A stretch of 64,000 bases of DNA. Origin: Lasiosphaeris hirsuta. Its lineage: Eukaryota > Ascomycota > Sordariomycetes > Sordariales > Lasiosphaeriaceae. Location: positions 3,720,001-3,784,000 of the forward strand of contig JAUKUA010000005.1 of assembly GCA_030549175.1 (NCBI GenBank), written 5' to 3'. Below the pieces are notes generated by a model. It had not been told where the DNA came from and made no database searches. It was given only the letters and a program-made list of their open reading frames with translations. The translations under genes were made by a program, and so were the position numbers. This document shows positions 33,704-45,919 of the stretch, piece after piece (within the stretch, counting starts at the first letter, position 1; every line of letters starts with the position of its first letter).

Positions 33704-35249
33704 CGGATACACGCATCTGGATTCTCGCGCGGCGGACAGTCTTAGTTTGTCCGGTGGGACTCGATGACCGCGGCTCGTACGGCGTCGACATATTGCCCCC
33801 GGCCTGCGAGCCCGTAGACTGCCGCCCCCGCGTCAAGGAGGCCCCTGTATCACGCGGTAGTTAGGACCGATGATGGGCTCTCTCATCCCTGGCCGCTGTT
33901 ATCAGCGCCATGCCGGTGCGGGCGCCCCTGTGTATCAGAGCCCTGCAGAGCTCCGCGAGTTGCTCTTCAGTTCCTTGGAAATATGTGATCAATAGCTCAA
34001 GCAGAGTCTTGGGGAGGGGGGGGGTCCCTCCTTCCTCCACTCTGTTCAGGTTATGTGCGAGAGGTTCTCGGGGACGCTGTCGGCACGTGCTCCAGAAGTG
34101 TGCGAATCATCCTTGCCGAAGCTCGTTTGTCTCTTATGAGTGCCGCGACCTTGAAGTGGCTGGGGACGTCTCCATCGGCGGCGCGCATACGTGCTGTCCG
34201 GCTCAAGGTCGCAGTCTAGACTCGGAAGAAGACGCACAATGTCGTCGCGGCCACATCGAAGAGCCCACGAAAAGACTTGGCTGGGACTTCTAATTGCCGC
34301 TAATATCCCTCGCCGTTAAGGTGTGCTGACCTGGATACTCCTCCGGCATAGTCCGGCCCAGCCCTTCAGTCGCCCATATGCCGTATTCTGGGCTTCCAAA
34401 ATGGCTGCTCTGCATCCCGACTCGTCCCATATGTGGCGGTCAAGAGACTCACAACAAGGCCCAGACAAGGCCGCTGTGTCAGAACATCGGTATGAGCTCG
34501 AGATAGTGCAGATTCCATGTGTTCTCCATGGAGCCGCCGTAGCCGCCCACTGCGAAGCCTAGAAGGATATTGTTTGAGCATCACCGCTACTATGGAACAT
34601 GGGGGGTTGCGTCAAAACGTACCGCAGGCCCCAGACCTAGCTAGAGAGGCCAAAAATTGGGTCCAAGGGCTGCCACAATCCAAAAAAAAAAAAACATCGC
34701 TGTGCGAAGGGACGGGACTGCAGATGACGACTCCATCAGGGGGCTCCGGAGAAGGGGCCAAGCTGGGTCTGGGCCCATCGGGAACTTGGAACGGAGAGTA
34801 AGGGCAACATGACGAGATACCTCTCTCTGAACTTTATCCCGCGGGACCATGACGCCTCAGACATAGACGTCGCCTCTCTTGCCGGCTCACTTGCGTCTCC
34901 CGAGGATGCGGCCCACGGTGCGCCACCTGTGCTGTCCCATGTCGTTCTTGACTAGGCCCCATTGCCGCAGCTTCTTTTCAAACGAGGATTTATTGTCTTG
35001 GAAGGTTAGAGACAAGGTATCCGCACGAATAGAATCAAGCTTACCTCGCGCGGAAGCTTCTCGTCGCCGCGAGGCATTCGACCACTTCCGCGAGAGCCTT
35101 GTCCTCCAAGACGTAGAAGCCGCTCGATGTCGGCGCGAAACTTCTCCTAGTCATGCCTCGGCATGGCGAGATATTTTATGTTTCAAGAGGGGCAGGAGAG
35201 CAGCGTGCGGTGAGATTGGGATTTGGGTTGCGCCTCGATCGAATATTAT

Positions 35250-35427
35250 GGGCGAGACAGAGCAATGGAAAAGTGGTGATGGATTGGTGGTGTTGCGGGC
35301 CAGGATTTTCCTGGCCCTGCAACAGCTATCTAGGTGTGACCCAAAGCAAAGGCACTACTAGCTAGGCGAGGTGGCGTGTGCACCCCGCACCCTCGAGGTG
35401 GGGCACCACCACCAACAAATATTTGTG
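35250..35427 (+). repeat. Dispersed hairpin-bearing repeat, copy 1
   Basis: About 175 bp that recurs in inverted orientation at 45920-46085 with roughly 85% identity by eye. It contains a strong hairpin at 35291-35324, with stem GGGCCAGG/CCTGGCCC extended by TGTTGC/GCAACA, followed by CTATCTAGG. It then continues through CACTACTAGCTAGGCGAGG and GTGTGCACCCCGCACCCTCG to a GGGCACCACC end. No coding content. Confidence 0.8.
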
Positions 35428-35936
35428 AGCTGACCGGAGGGGTAGATAACTTGGGGCAAACGTGGAGTCCTGGCACGTCTTTCATTCGATTCGACCGAGA
35501 ACAAACCGTAAAGTGTTGGCGATTGGCTGTTGACAATGCCATCGAGAAGCGATTAGCTCGAGAGAGCGTCTGCTCTGCGGGTCTGCGTCCTGGGCTGTTC
35601 CAATCTTTTTGCATTTTGACGCGCAGTCCTCAGAGGTCGAGATAGGCCATGACGGCCCCATAATCAGATCGACGTATTGGACTTGATGTCAATTAGGGCT
35701 TGTGTGTGCTATTACATGACCCTACTGCGAGTAGCGTCTCTACTTTTGAATCTACTACGAGGGACGTCCACATGTACCATCCATTTATCTCACCACCCTG
35801 AAACCGACACTAGGAATTTCCCTTTCCTTCTTCAGAACCGAGCAGTTGCCGCCTTACCCGCAAGGGTCGGGATAGACAACACCCCAAGTCATCCGCCATT
35901 TCCCCGAGCCGACTTTTCTCTTCACGAAGGCAGAGA

Positions 35937-36230
35937 CTATATCGGCTGACGGCAATCGCAAACTGTCGACTCGAACAGGTCGCTATCCCCCAGCACTCTC
36001 TTGATGTTGCGAGACCAAAGATACGGTCTGAGTCCGTCTATTCCAGCCATCCCCTCTTGTCGCAGTGCAAAGAGTTTTTTGTACCGTTCAGCAAACGAAG
36101 GCTCCAGATCGGGCTGTGGCACCGACAGAGCAAGCAAAGGAGGCTCAGGCTGATTTTGTGGTGGCTCTTCCTGCTCTCGACCACAAATGAAAGTCAAGGA
36201 CCTCCAGGCATTGCATATTATCTTTCGCAT
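35937..36230 (-). CDS. Short coding-like frame, possible relic
   Basis: A 97-residue frame from an ATG (MRKIICNAWRSLTFICGREQ). Its second half, FAERYKKLFALRQEGMAGID followed by LRPYLWSRNIKRVLGD and SDLFESTV, has protein-like composition. No family is recognised and no further exons could be joined. It may be a fragment of a decayed gene. Confidence 0.2.
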   Translation of the reverse strand: MRKIICNAWRSLTFICGREQEEPPQNQPEPPLLALSVPQPDLEPSFAERYKKLFALRQEGMAGIDGLRPYLWSRNIKRVLGDSDLFESTVCDCRQPI

Positions 36231-36370
36231 CCTTTTCCAGGGCTCTGATGGATGTTCTTAGGCCCAAAGGTGTTTGAACCAACTCGCCTACGGCTCGGAG
36301 CACACACAGTCTAAGTTCTGAGCAGCGTTCGAACAGTATTTGCTCTCTCTCTCTCTCTCTGCCTTCCTCT

Positions 36371-36595
36371 ATGCCTTACTCTCTACCTTCCCCCACGTCA
36401 CACACCCTACAGACGCTAACGCCAAAACGCAACGTTGTCATCCTCGCCGCCGTCAGACAGTACGCCATGCTCTTGGACTTCTACATCTCCGACTCGTACG
36501 TGGACAAGTTCAAGGCGTGCTCGCTCGGCGACTCTTGCATCACTTGCACGCATTCAATTTGGTGTTTTCGAGCGCAGCGAGCAGCCCGCCGCTAG
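36371..36595 (+). CDS. Short coding-like frame, possible relic
   Basis: A 74-residue frame directly after a CT microsatellite. The central part, RNVVILAAVRQYAMLLDFYI then SDSYVDKFKACSLGDSC, looks protein-like. A GTGTTTT donor-like site could follow TTTGG, but no matching downstream exon was found. Unknown function; low confidence. Confidence 0.2.
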   Translation: MPYSLPSPTSHTLQTLTPKRNVVILAAVRQYAMLLDFYISDSYVDKFKACSLGDSCITCTHSIWCFRAQRAARR

Positions 36596-38030
36596 GTGCC
36601 CCCGGAGGGCCGCCGGAGGCTTCACCAAGGGAGCCAGGAGACGAGAGCCCACCACGCGGCTTGCCGTCGGACTTGATCGGTTACAGGTGTGTCTGGGGTC
36701 ATAGCGAGATGGCCAACGAAGCTGGTAAGGGCCGAGACGCACCATCCGATATCGCCACGGCGATATTATTGTCGGCTAAGCGCTGTTCGTATTTGGGTGT
36801 GCCATTGCATAAGCCCCGCACTCCATCCCCCTGGGTCGAGATATGACTTGGCTGGCTTGGCCTCGTGTACCTGTGGGTGTGGTGGTCTCTCTCTCGGTAG
36901 CCAACTCCTCTTTTCGCGAAGTTATTTCTTTTTCAGCTTTTAAACGGGCCGCTCAATTCGCTCTAGCAGTGAGCTTTATTCGCAAATTTTAAGGCGCGTT
37001 TTGTTTTAGAAGATTGTGAGCTTTTGCGGTGTCTTTTTTTTTCATTGAGGCAAAAAGATAAAGGTGTGATGACAAGGCTGGGAATCGGGTGGTAAAGCGA
37101 AAGTTGGTTTCGACACCTCAACCTTGTCCCGGAACGCAGCCTAAGATGCTACTCCACGCCCACGCCCTCCACGGCACCGCCACCACGTTTACCACCACTA
37201 CAGGAAGCGGCTCTTGACTGACCCAGCTAGCAACTGGATGGTGTTACCGCAGGCGGAGCGGAGCAGGCTGAGGAGGGAGCGGACTGGTCAAAAATTCGTT
37301 ATCTTCTCACTCTCTGATGGTCAACGGGATTCTGGTGCGTGGGGGACCCAAAATGCCACATGTGTTGTCAGCCTACGACCATGTTCCGGGGATGCTTATA
37401 ATGTACATGTAGTCTGCTTTCGGACTCGGGAGGATGCCAACGCTCCTACAGAATCACCCCTGCCACCCTGGCCCCTCCCACATCAGCTGTGCAGAATAAA
37501 TCCAGACTCGACCTCGAGAAGGGTACGTGTATGTCTGAAGGGAAAGAGAGGCTATCATACCTGAGCGCGGACCCTGTCGGGATCGTCGGTAACTGGTCGG
37601 TGCGACCATCTTCGCAGTTGTCTTTAGGAGGGTGGCAGCCTTGGTCGCTTGCGCCTTCTCGTCCAACTGGGCATTGGTGGCACCGGTCGCCTCGGCGGTC
37701 TTGTCCTCGAAAATCTTGGTACGGGGTGTTTTTTTTTTTGGTGATGGTGGGGTAGTGCGGACGTTGTGCGGGCAACCAAGAGTGCTGCTACCCCGAAATT
37801 ATAAATTGTCCCGAGACGGAAAAAAGTGAAAGACGAAAAAGAGTGATAGACTTGGTGTCATGTAGAAAAAAAAACACTTGATAATGTCCCGAGGTAGTAA
37901 ATTACGACTCAGCTAGGAGGCTATCTACGACCATCTAACTAGGACATTCCTCCTGATTTGTGGGTCCGGTTTGCCTGCAAGACAAGGAATCCGAGTTCGC
38001 GACTGCGCCTTTTCACTCTGTCCCAGGCCC

Positions 38031-39713
38031 CTACGCAAGCGTGACCTTGAAGTTTGTGTGGCCGAGTGACTGTCTCAACTTTGCTTCCACATGATGCAGG
38101 ATAACCTGGATCGGCGTAGCGAAAACCACATGATCCAAGACGATGCCGTCCCGCTCGCACTCTAGTTTGTCCAGACCTCCCCAAATCATGAATTGGCCGT
38201 CGCCATGGGCGCCGTAGACGGGTGCGCCCGAATCCCCGTGCCAAGCAAAGTGTTGGATGGGCGAGCACGGGGTGATGACAAGCTCGATGCTATGGACAGC
38301 CTTGCCGTGGTGGAAGTCCTGAACGGAAGCCAGGCAGTCGTTGGCGATTCCCGTGGTCGATCCGGTAATACGGCCCTGCTTGAAAACTATGCCGCGTACT
38401 GCCGCGTCGCGAGGGTCATACCTCTGCGCAAAAAGTTTGTCGAGTAGGCACGCCGGTGCTTCCTGTGTGCTCGTGTCAGGATAATGCTTTGCGCTGCTGG
38501 CCTGATTCACGCTTCGGCATTCACGTTGGAAAGACTTTCTAGGCCACCTGGAAAACGGGAAGGCTCAAGCGCGACGAGAGCCCAGTCAAGGAGGCATTCG
38601 TCGTGGAGATGCGTCATGCCAGAGCTGAGACGGACCGATCCGATGTGGGGCGAGAACCTCCGAGCCGTTCCCAAACGCAACTCGTCCGACCGTCCGACTG
38701 TCGGAGCATTGTAGTTAACCTTGGAAGAAAAGAAGTCATGTATGTCTGCCGAGTTGTAGAAGGCCCGCGCCAGCTCGGCCACCCAAGCATCATGGTCGGC
38801 TTGGGAAGGGCTGTCGATCTTGATAGGAGGGTCCTCGGGGCGGACCGGAGCTTCTTCACCTGCCAGTCCCAGGCTGTTAGCAAGCAAATGGGAGGAGGGT
38901 CTAGGATAGGAGCAGAGCACGTACCTGGGGCGACGACATGATGGCAGGTCAGGGCCAGAACCTCGACGTGATCTGGATACTCAACCTTCAGGTAAAAGCC
39001 GAGGCTGCCCATCTGACTACTATCGCCAGCGGGACTAATACCCATGCCCAGCATCGGCTGACCGTACGTCTGATCAAACGAAAGAGCTTGACCAGGGATC
39101 TCAAGGTCAGAACCAAAATGGGTCACGGAAGAGGCGCAAATCTCGATTCCCATAGAATCCACGCCAAAGCTAAGAAGGATTAGTTCTGAAAAAAATAAAA
39201 ATAAAAAATAAAAAAATTTTCAACAAGGGAGAAAATATGGTACCAAAGGTGGACCTGATAGAGTTGATAGATAGCTTCTTCTGCTGCTTCGTAGGAAAGC
39301 GACGAGGGCTTGACGGTGACGACGAGATAAGCCTCGCCGTCCGTTCCTTCGTGGAGAGCGGCATCGAAGGGGCAAACCATGGTAAAGGCAATCTGCAGGG
39401 CTTCGAGGACACGAACCACAGAAGCGTGTAGGCCGTCGCCGTCAGCACCGCCATCCGTCCAGGCAATGGCAAGCGGGTTGTCGGCTGGGACCGGACGCAG
39501 GTGTCTCCGCGGCTACCACATGGAGACGGGTGGGTTGATGGGCACAGGGAAACCAAGCGGTATGATACGTGCCAGGCAGCCGCCGACACCGGCGATGCGT
39601 GGCGACTCAATGCGGGCTCAAATAAGATCCATGCCGACGTTGGTCATCTTAGCGATGTTGGCGATTTTGGCCGTGGTGTTTCGTGCCTCCATTTTGTTGG
39701 CGGGGTGCTCCAT
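38031..39713 (-). CDS. Trypsin-like serine peptidase domain protein
   Basis: Five exons, 451 residues, divisible by three after removing introns 39513-39638, 39170-39243, 38860-38924 and 38463-38524 (GT-AG; branch sites such as GAACTAATCC). The chymotrypsin-fold triad is visible in order: His in VLALTCHHVVAP, Asp in LLDWALVALEP and Ser in FAWHGDSGAPVYG. GSLGFYLKV before the His is the usual first strand in this fungal group. There is no signal peptide, so it is probably intracellular, as for many uncharacterised fungal proteins with this domain. The N-terminal 150 residues (MVCPFDAALHEGTDGEAYLV) are not assignable. The first exon (MEHPANKMEARNTTAKIANI) is the least certain; the remaining exons are well supported by frame and motif continuity. 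Confidence 0.75.
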
Positions 39714-42170
39714 TGTATTTGGTGTTAGGAAAGTTAGCTGTGGCCCGAGCGTCAAGTTTGTGGCCCGAGCGTCAAAATAGTCCAAGCGCCTTAAGGTGTG
39801 AAATTTCCCTTGCTGATCTAAGCGCAGATGCATGTCATGTGAGAGCAAATGACGTCATAGACACTCACATTCACTGGTACTCTTGTGCACTCATGTGACA
39901 GCGAGGATTTTCCGATCGAGGACGCGGGATTTCACAAATTTCTACAGTTATAGGGCTAACCTTTTGAGCTGGTTGCAGCGCGTCCTCATGGACCAAGGCG
40001 CAGAATCTCTAGATAAAAATCTTGTCTTGTTAAGAACTATCAGGAAATACATATCTGGTTCCTGCTCCTTGCCTATCATCGCCCGTCTAAGTGCATGTCT
40101 GTGTTGCAGATAGTTGGTATCTTATCCAACTAATTTATCATCGTAATAGGTACTTTATGGAGACGCCTACTTAGGCTTTCGACCGTGATGCGGGCCATGG
40201 GCCGGGGTGCCCTGCTCAGTGGTGACCCCCACGGAGGGAGGAAAAGGTCAACGGTAGGAAGGAGTTGATGGCAGTAAAACACCAAAGACCACAATTCTAG
40301 AACCACTCAAATGTACCGACCAAAAAGCTCAGAAAGTTAGGGGAGAAAGACGTAAAAATTCCAGAAAGAAGAACTGCTTATTTACCTAGGTAGGCAAGTA
40401 GGAAGGTACTAATACTATCAGGCGCACAGGATATTTCACCACCCCAAAATCGACGACCACCCATGCGTATAAACGTGATCCTTCGTCACCATTGATCAGT
40501 CCCAGATCAGCCCCGGCTCAGCTTCGGCTAATATCTACTCATCAAACAGCACAGCTTTGTGTTGAGAAGCTTGGTGCTTTTACTAGAGCTTATATTGTAC
40601 TCGCTCCGCGTGCTGGAATACCTAGGTCAGGTATGTGTGAAGCCCCCATTCACGCGCCGCCGTATTGTAAATAAGGGTTGCAAAGAAGACGGCGCCCCCG
40701 CCACAAAACGTGACCCAGCACATGCATATACACGTAAAAGCTAGGGCTGCCACCCACCATGACTAGTTCAATGGCTTGGTACCTTGCCAATTTGCACACC
40801 CCGAGGAGACGTCGTACAATTGTTGAGCCTCATTGGCGATCGATCACATCAAGTCCCTGCCAGTGAGCCCCCCCCAACGTGGGATGTGTTGTCCTTTTAT
40901 CTAGATGCCATCCCTGACGGCGAAATGGTATCAAGATAGATATACCCTTTTTTTTTCTTTTTTTTTTTTTTTTTTTTTTTTGCGCAGGCCTCGTCAAAGG
41001 CCGTTGTTATGCAAGCGGTAGAAGTCAGTCCTTGTGACCGGAAATCCCCGTGTGGAGCCATTGATGGGACTGTGGTTGTCCTGAAAAGTAAATGCGGTGA
41101 TGTTTCCGGTTAGGTCTTCCCAAATCGCGGCGGTGAGCCTGAAAGCCAGCTTGTAATGGTACGCTACACAGACCTCAAAATCACGGGCGCCAAATTTGGC
41201 TCACCGCCATCCTGCCTCCGCCCACGGAGGCGTCGAACCCGGATGAGGCAGTCGTCCGATGTTGAGGGAGCTACCAGAACGAAGGGGGTTCTGTCCAGAG
41301 GCCAGAACACCATGGAGGTGTGGCCCCAATTGAGCTGAACTCTGGTGTGGCCATCTAAGCTAACGTCGTCAGTTCAGCTGGTGTGGGCCACCAACTTTTG
41401 CCATTCTTCAAGGCTATAACAGAGGCCCTCTAGCTTTGCCAGAGAGCCAGAGAGAGAACACACGCAATACAATCACGCAGTTGCAACCCCATCAATTCCA
41501 CAGAATCCAGTGTGTAGTGTTTCTGACATTTGTTTACACTGACCCTCCACCGCCTTTTTCCGCGACATCATCGCCGAGGCAGCATGCGGAGCCGTCTCAG
41601 CCATGTTGGGCCCTGCAGCGACCAAAAAGAGCCATGAACAGCGTAAGGATATCTTGATGCCAAAGCAAAGTGTTCCCGACAGACCGAGTCGCAGTCTAGG
41701 TGCGATCGGTACGTTACCGCTAGCGAGCTACAGCTTTAAACTTTGGCTTCGTCATCCCACCCACCGTTGCTAATAAATAAAGCACTGTACCGATCAGGTC
41801 CATCGCCCGCGGAAGCCCCGCTAATAACCGAGACAAAGTCAGTACGTCTGACATGCTTCCCTCAGCACCAAGCTGTCCTATGAGGCGAGTCTGGCCTGGC
41901 TACAGCCACTCTGCAGCTGCGTGCTTTTGCTGAGAAGTTAGAGAGCTTTTGCGTTGACGTCCGACGGCTGTGCTGCACTGCCGCGATGGGGCGCTTTGAC
42001 CGCTGGTCTGGGTTTGGGGGGATGAGGTGCGCGATAATTCGTGAAGCGCAGCCTGATCCCGATCCACCATTCTCCGTCTTCCCCTCGCTACTTGAGGGAG
42101 AGCTTTCTAGGCCCCAATGCCTTCCTAACTTCAGTGACTAGTCACTAGCAGCCGTAGTGCGCTCTTTGCA
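39714..42170. other. Long intergenic region
   Basis: No supported gene. Contains a 17-bp near-tandem duplication (TGTGGCCCGAGCGTCAA) at about 39740-39775, a T-rich tract at 40949-40981 and several CCTAGGTA-type motifs near 40384 and 40618. Confidence 0.5.
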
Positions 42171-44028
42171 ATGGCCGCCGACTATCGCATGTTTGCCAAC
42201 TTTTGCATGTTGCCTACCTTTCCCGACAATGTGCCCATTCCGGTAGACTTGGGGGAAATCCTCCCGAACACGCTAACTTATCGAAGTTTGTTATTTTCCG
42301 TGCCCTTTCTTGACATTGCGGCGGCTCGGAAAATTCCCATGATCGTGAGTTTTGTGTTGCAGAATCGCGGTTTCCAAGAGGGGGTCGCGACAGCCCTCGC
42401 CGGTCGCGTTCCGAACTTTCCCATCCATCTTCTCGAGCATCTTTACCAGACAACCACTTGGGGCCGAGGCACGGTTGTGCTACCAAATCTGGCCAAGAAC
42501 AAGGGTAAATAAAAACTGTCTCGAACGTCGTTTTGAGCAGCCAGCCACTTACCACCTTCATTTAGGACTTGCATTCCTTGTGAACTATCCCCAGGTCAAA
42601 GCAAGTCGAGCGCCAGGGGGTCTGGACACCGATGGGGAGGAACCTGAACAGATCAAGTTCCTTCCGATCCTCTGTTGGTGCACCTCTATCGCCCTAACGC
42701 GCCGACCGCCCGCACAGGGCCAACCCTCTTCCACAACAGCCAGCCTGGCTAGCCCTACGGAAAGGGAAAGGGTCCCAGTGATAACATTGTTCAGCTTCGA
42801 CGACGTGGTTCCGCGAACGATGGCCGAGTTTGGCACCAAGAGCACCGACTGGACCGACTGTGGTTGTTTGAACATTGGGCTTTCCTTGATCTCGCTTCAG
42901 TATTTTCGCAGTGGCCCGATGTCTGGACTCGAGCGCGACTGGAGCTCGGCCGCCGCCATGCTTCAATGTACTCAGCCGCCAACGCAGTTGTCGACTTGGA
43001 CACCACTCGTGTAATCCACCAAGATACATCCAGCATCATGGCGCTGCGAGAGGACCTCCGCTTGTTCATTGCCGCTTGCGAAAAACATGCATAACCTCCT
43101 GGGCCGGTCGTTCCCTGGGGCCGACATAGCACGGCTCGACAGAAGGTGGCCTCCTGTTCAACATCACCCCATACCACCTGAGAAGACCAAGGCCTACGAC
43201 CTCCTCGAGGAGACGGAGCACCGGTTTCAGGACATCATACGGAATCACCAGCACCAACAGGAGACATCCGAAGTCATCCTGCGCCAATTGGAAAATCTTT
43301 TGAGTCTTGTGAGTTTCTCGGGCAGCGCCCGCGAGAATCAGTGAATTGACAATAAGCCCTCAGGCTTTCAACACGCAAGCAATTGCTCAAGGACAGGCAA
43401 TGGCGAGTCTAAACGTGATAGCCGCCGTGTTTCTTCCACTCTCCCTTGTCTCGGTCAGTCAGACAAATTCTTTTACCACCGCATTTGACTGATGTTTGCG
43501 TGGAGCTAGAGCATATTTGGCATGACGCAGTTTGACATTTCGGCTATTTGGTGTCCCCTTGCAGCTATCATCGTTCTCGTGCTTGTCGCTGTTTTGACGA
43601 TTGCCTTGCGATACTTCTCAGTAGACCTCAATATCACTCGTCACCTATCACCAGTTGGTCCGAGGTCTGCGCGTCGGCCCGTGTTTGAGCTCGCGAACTC
43701 GGCCCTGGTTGGCGGCAAAGGACGAGCAATTAGCGACACAAAGGCTCCTCCAGGCTCATCCGGCACTGTGCCAGAACCCAACCAGCAACTCAATGGTTTC
43801 CCAATCCACGGCCCCAGCAAAGAGCAGGATTCACGAACGAAAAAATTTCTTACGTGGATATCGCTCAAGTCCAAAGGCGAACAGGTGCGTTCGCCATCGC
43901 CAGAAGAACTACCCTTACCGCCGACTTTGCGCGGTCCGAACCAAATTATTGGACGATCCCATCCGTATCAAGGCTGGGCTTTGACAGGCGCAGGTATAGT
44001 GCCAGCTGGTGCGAGAGAGGGGGTATGA
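42171..44028 (+). pseudogene. CorA-like membrane protein, frame-broken
   Basis: The C-terminal half is a good fungal CorA-like domain: HNLLGRSFPGADIARLDRRW, PPEKTKAYDLLEETEHRF, RNHQHQQETSEVILRQLENL. Intron 43309-43364 (GTGAGT...CCTCAG) leads to AFNTQAIAQGQAMASLNVIA and AVFLPLSLVS. A second intron with a GTCAGT donor leads to SIFGMTQFDISAIWCPLAAI and IVLVLVAVLTIALRYF, giving two membrane helices. Upstream the reading changes frame more than once: LWLFEHWAFLDLASVFSQWP with SSIMALREDLRLF is in one frame and the following KNMHNLL in another. The ATG at 42171 opens a third segment ending NLAKNKG, with an intron 42505-42566. No introns explain the internal changes, so indels are likely; intact alternatives with unusual splicing cannot be excluded. 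Confidence 0.6.
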
Positions 44029-44639
44029 CAAACATACACCGTAATCGGCAGAAGGGAAAAGAGGGCCGGGGGGGTCTGCATGGTACAAGGTTTATCCCCT
44101 CAAAGGAGGGGGCACGCCTAGACAGGAGTTTAAAAAACAAGGGAACATCCCCAGCAATGCTCATCGATTTTCTTTCGCCAAGACAAGGCAACCAAAGACA
44201 GAGACGTCATGATGAGCTTGTTGGGAGGAAGTGTCATCCTCCGTGTTCATGTTCATGCACAAATCACGAGAGGCAATGTGAGGAAGGAGTGGAGACAGAG
44301 TAGCACTCGGCGGTGCCAGTCTTCAGTTCGATGTCCTGAAACTAGTTTGTTCAGGGCTGTAGTTGCCTCTGAACTCAGAGCGGCTGCAGATTAGGTTGGC
44401 GAGGGTTTGCATCAGCTCCAGTGAGTTTACCGGTTATCCTATGGTGACCTTCTACCACGTCCGAGACACCCCAGGACGACTTCTAGCGTCACCGTGATAC
44501 ACAGAGCCGGCCGATTTGGGAACGGGTGGGAGTGCGTGATGAGATGTATTCAACAGAGACTCCTCCTCCATGGTTGACACTTGAACTGGCGACTCTCCGA
44601 GCGGGCTGGGCTTAGGCCCCCCCCCCCCCCCCCCAATCC
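44029..44639. other. Intergenic region with poly-C tract
   Basis: No supported gene; a C18 tract at 44617-44634 abuts the 3' end of the DUF3176-type pseudogene. Confidence 0.5.
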
Positions 44640-45900
44640 TTCCCAACACTATCTCCACGATCAGCCGCAATTCCAACTCCTCCGTGCTCATCTGAGGCGT
44701 ATCTCATAATCATAGCGTCCGCATTCTTGTCCATTTCTTCAACAGTCAAACGGTGGTCTGGGTGGGACACCATCCACTTGCTCCCTAAACCCGTGAAACA
44801 ACAAAGGCAACGGCGAAGACTTCCACGCAGACGATGCACCCTTGTAGTACGCCGTCCGCAGAACCGACGCCACCATCAGGCCAAGTACGACAAGTGTCAG
44901 GCCGATTGGCAGGAGCAGCTACGGCTAGTCAAATTGGATGCACAGCTCGTCTCGCTTAACACCAGAGACAAACCCTCGATCTCCCTCTTCCAAATCTGCC
45001 GTCCACGTCAGCCCAAAAGACCTGAACCGGTTGGTCACGGCCGCATCCACATCGCCAAACACTTTGTCAGTGCTGTCGAATGTCGCGCTTCCATTTCTCC
45101 AGAGCGACGATAACCACCACTGGGGGCAGTACGTGGGTTCACGGGGCAGCCATGAATACTTATACGGGGTATGCGTCTGGCAAGCCCCATTGAAGAGTTC
45201 CTGAATCCTCAGCGCAATGCCCTGCATCCATCGGTTATCCATTTCGTAGATGCACAGTGTCGGCGCCGACGGTTCAAAGTCACCCGAGACCGTTCCGTTG
45301 ATCTTTGTCCACGCCGTATCGGAAACCGGCGAGGCTCATGCTGGGGGAGTCGTATATGGCGCCTTCGATGAAGCAGGGCTGGAGATGCCGACGAGGGATG
45401 GCGCCCCCCAGATTCCGAGCCGGTTGAGTACCAGCTGGGTGTGGTTGCTACGACCTGCTCGTTGAGCTTTCCGGCACGGACAGTGCCTTGAAAATACTTG
45501 ATACACGGCTAGAAGGTGAATCTAGCGCCGACTATTGAGAAGCTGAAGTTGTCGTTTCTGAGGCCCGGAAGATTGACGTGTGTGGGAGCTCGGGGCAGAC
45601 ACCCTTGCCATACCGCCTGTCACAGCCATCGGAGGATCGAGTGAGAACCGAGACGTTGACCGTGTCGCAGGGCACCCTTGGTAGACGGGCAATGTGGAGA
45701 CGTTAAAGGGGTAGTCGCTGATCTGCCGGATTTCGGCTTTTGATGGGGAGCGAAATGCCCAGATAATTCCAGTCCAGTCCGGTAGGGGTTTTGGCATCAA
45801 GGGAATACCGTTCAGTCAATCGTTCCGTGTCGATAGTGTGATTCCTGGGGCATACCTGCATCGATCAAACAGCCCACTGTCGTGAACCTCTCCAATATTA
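44640..45900 (-). pseudogene. DUF3176-family membrane protein, mutated
   Basis: C-terminal hallmarks of the fungal DUF3176 family are readable: CIYEMDNRWMQGIALRIQEL, WWLSSLWRNGSATFDSTDKV, VTNRFRSFGLTW, a membrane segment LLLPIGLTLVVLGLMVASVL and the tail WKSSPLPLLFHGF. Two TAG codons (44925-44927 and 44919-44921) fall just before that helix, where the family normally has Trp, consistent with TGG to TAG. Upstream segments (PKPLPDWTGIIWAFRSPS, then ISDYPFNVSTLPVYQGC) are in other frames with further stops. Members are multi-pass fungal membrane proteins of unknown function. The gene has clearly decayed; the N-terminal DUF3176 domain itself is not seen, and the 5' side abuts the 45920 repeat. 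Confidence 0.72.
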
Positions 45901-45919
45901 CCATCATACCCTATTGTAG

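Larger units (their letters stand above)
33704..38030. other. Gene-poor region
   Basis: About 4.3 kb with no firmly supported gene. It contains the hairpin repeat copy (35250-35427), two short coding-like frames listed separately, an A12 tract near 34681 and a CT microsatellite near 36344-36361. T-rich and A-rich runs lie at 37031-37043 and 37730-37740. Confidence 0.45.

Noticed and set aside
35291..35340. Helitron 3' end
   Set aside because: Hairpin and CTAGG are present, but similarity between the two copies continues beyond CTAGG, so it is not the element terminus.
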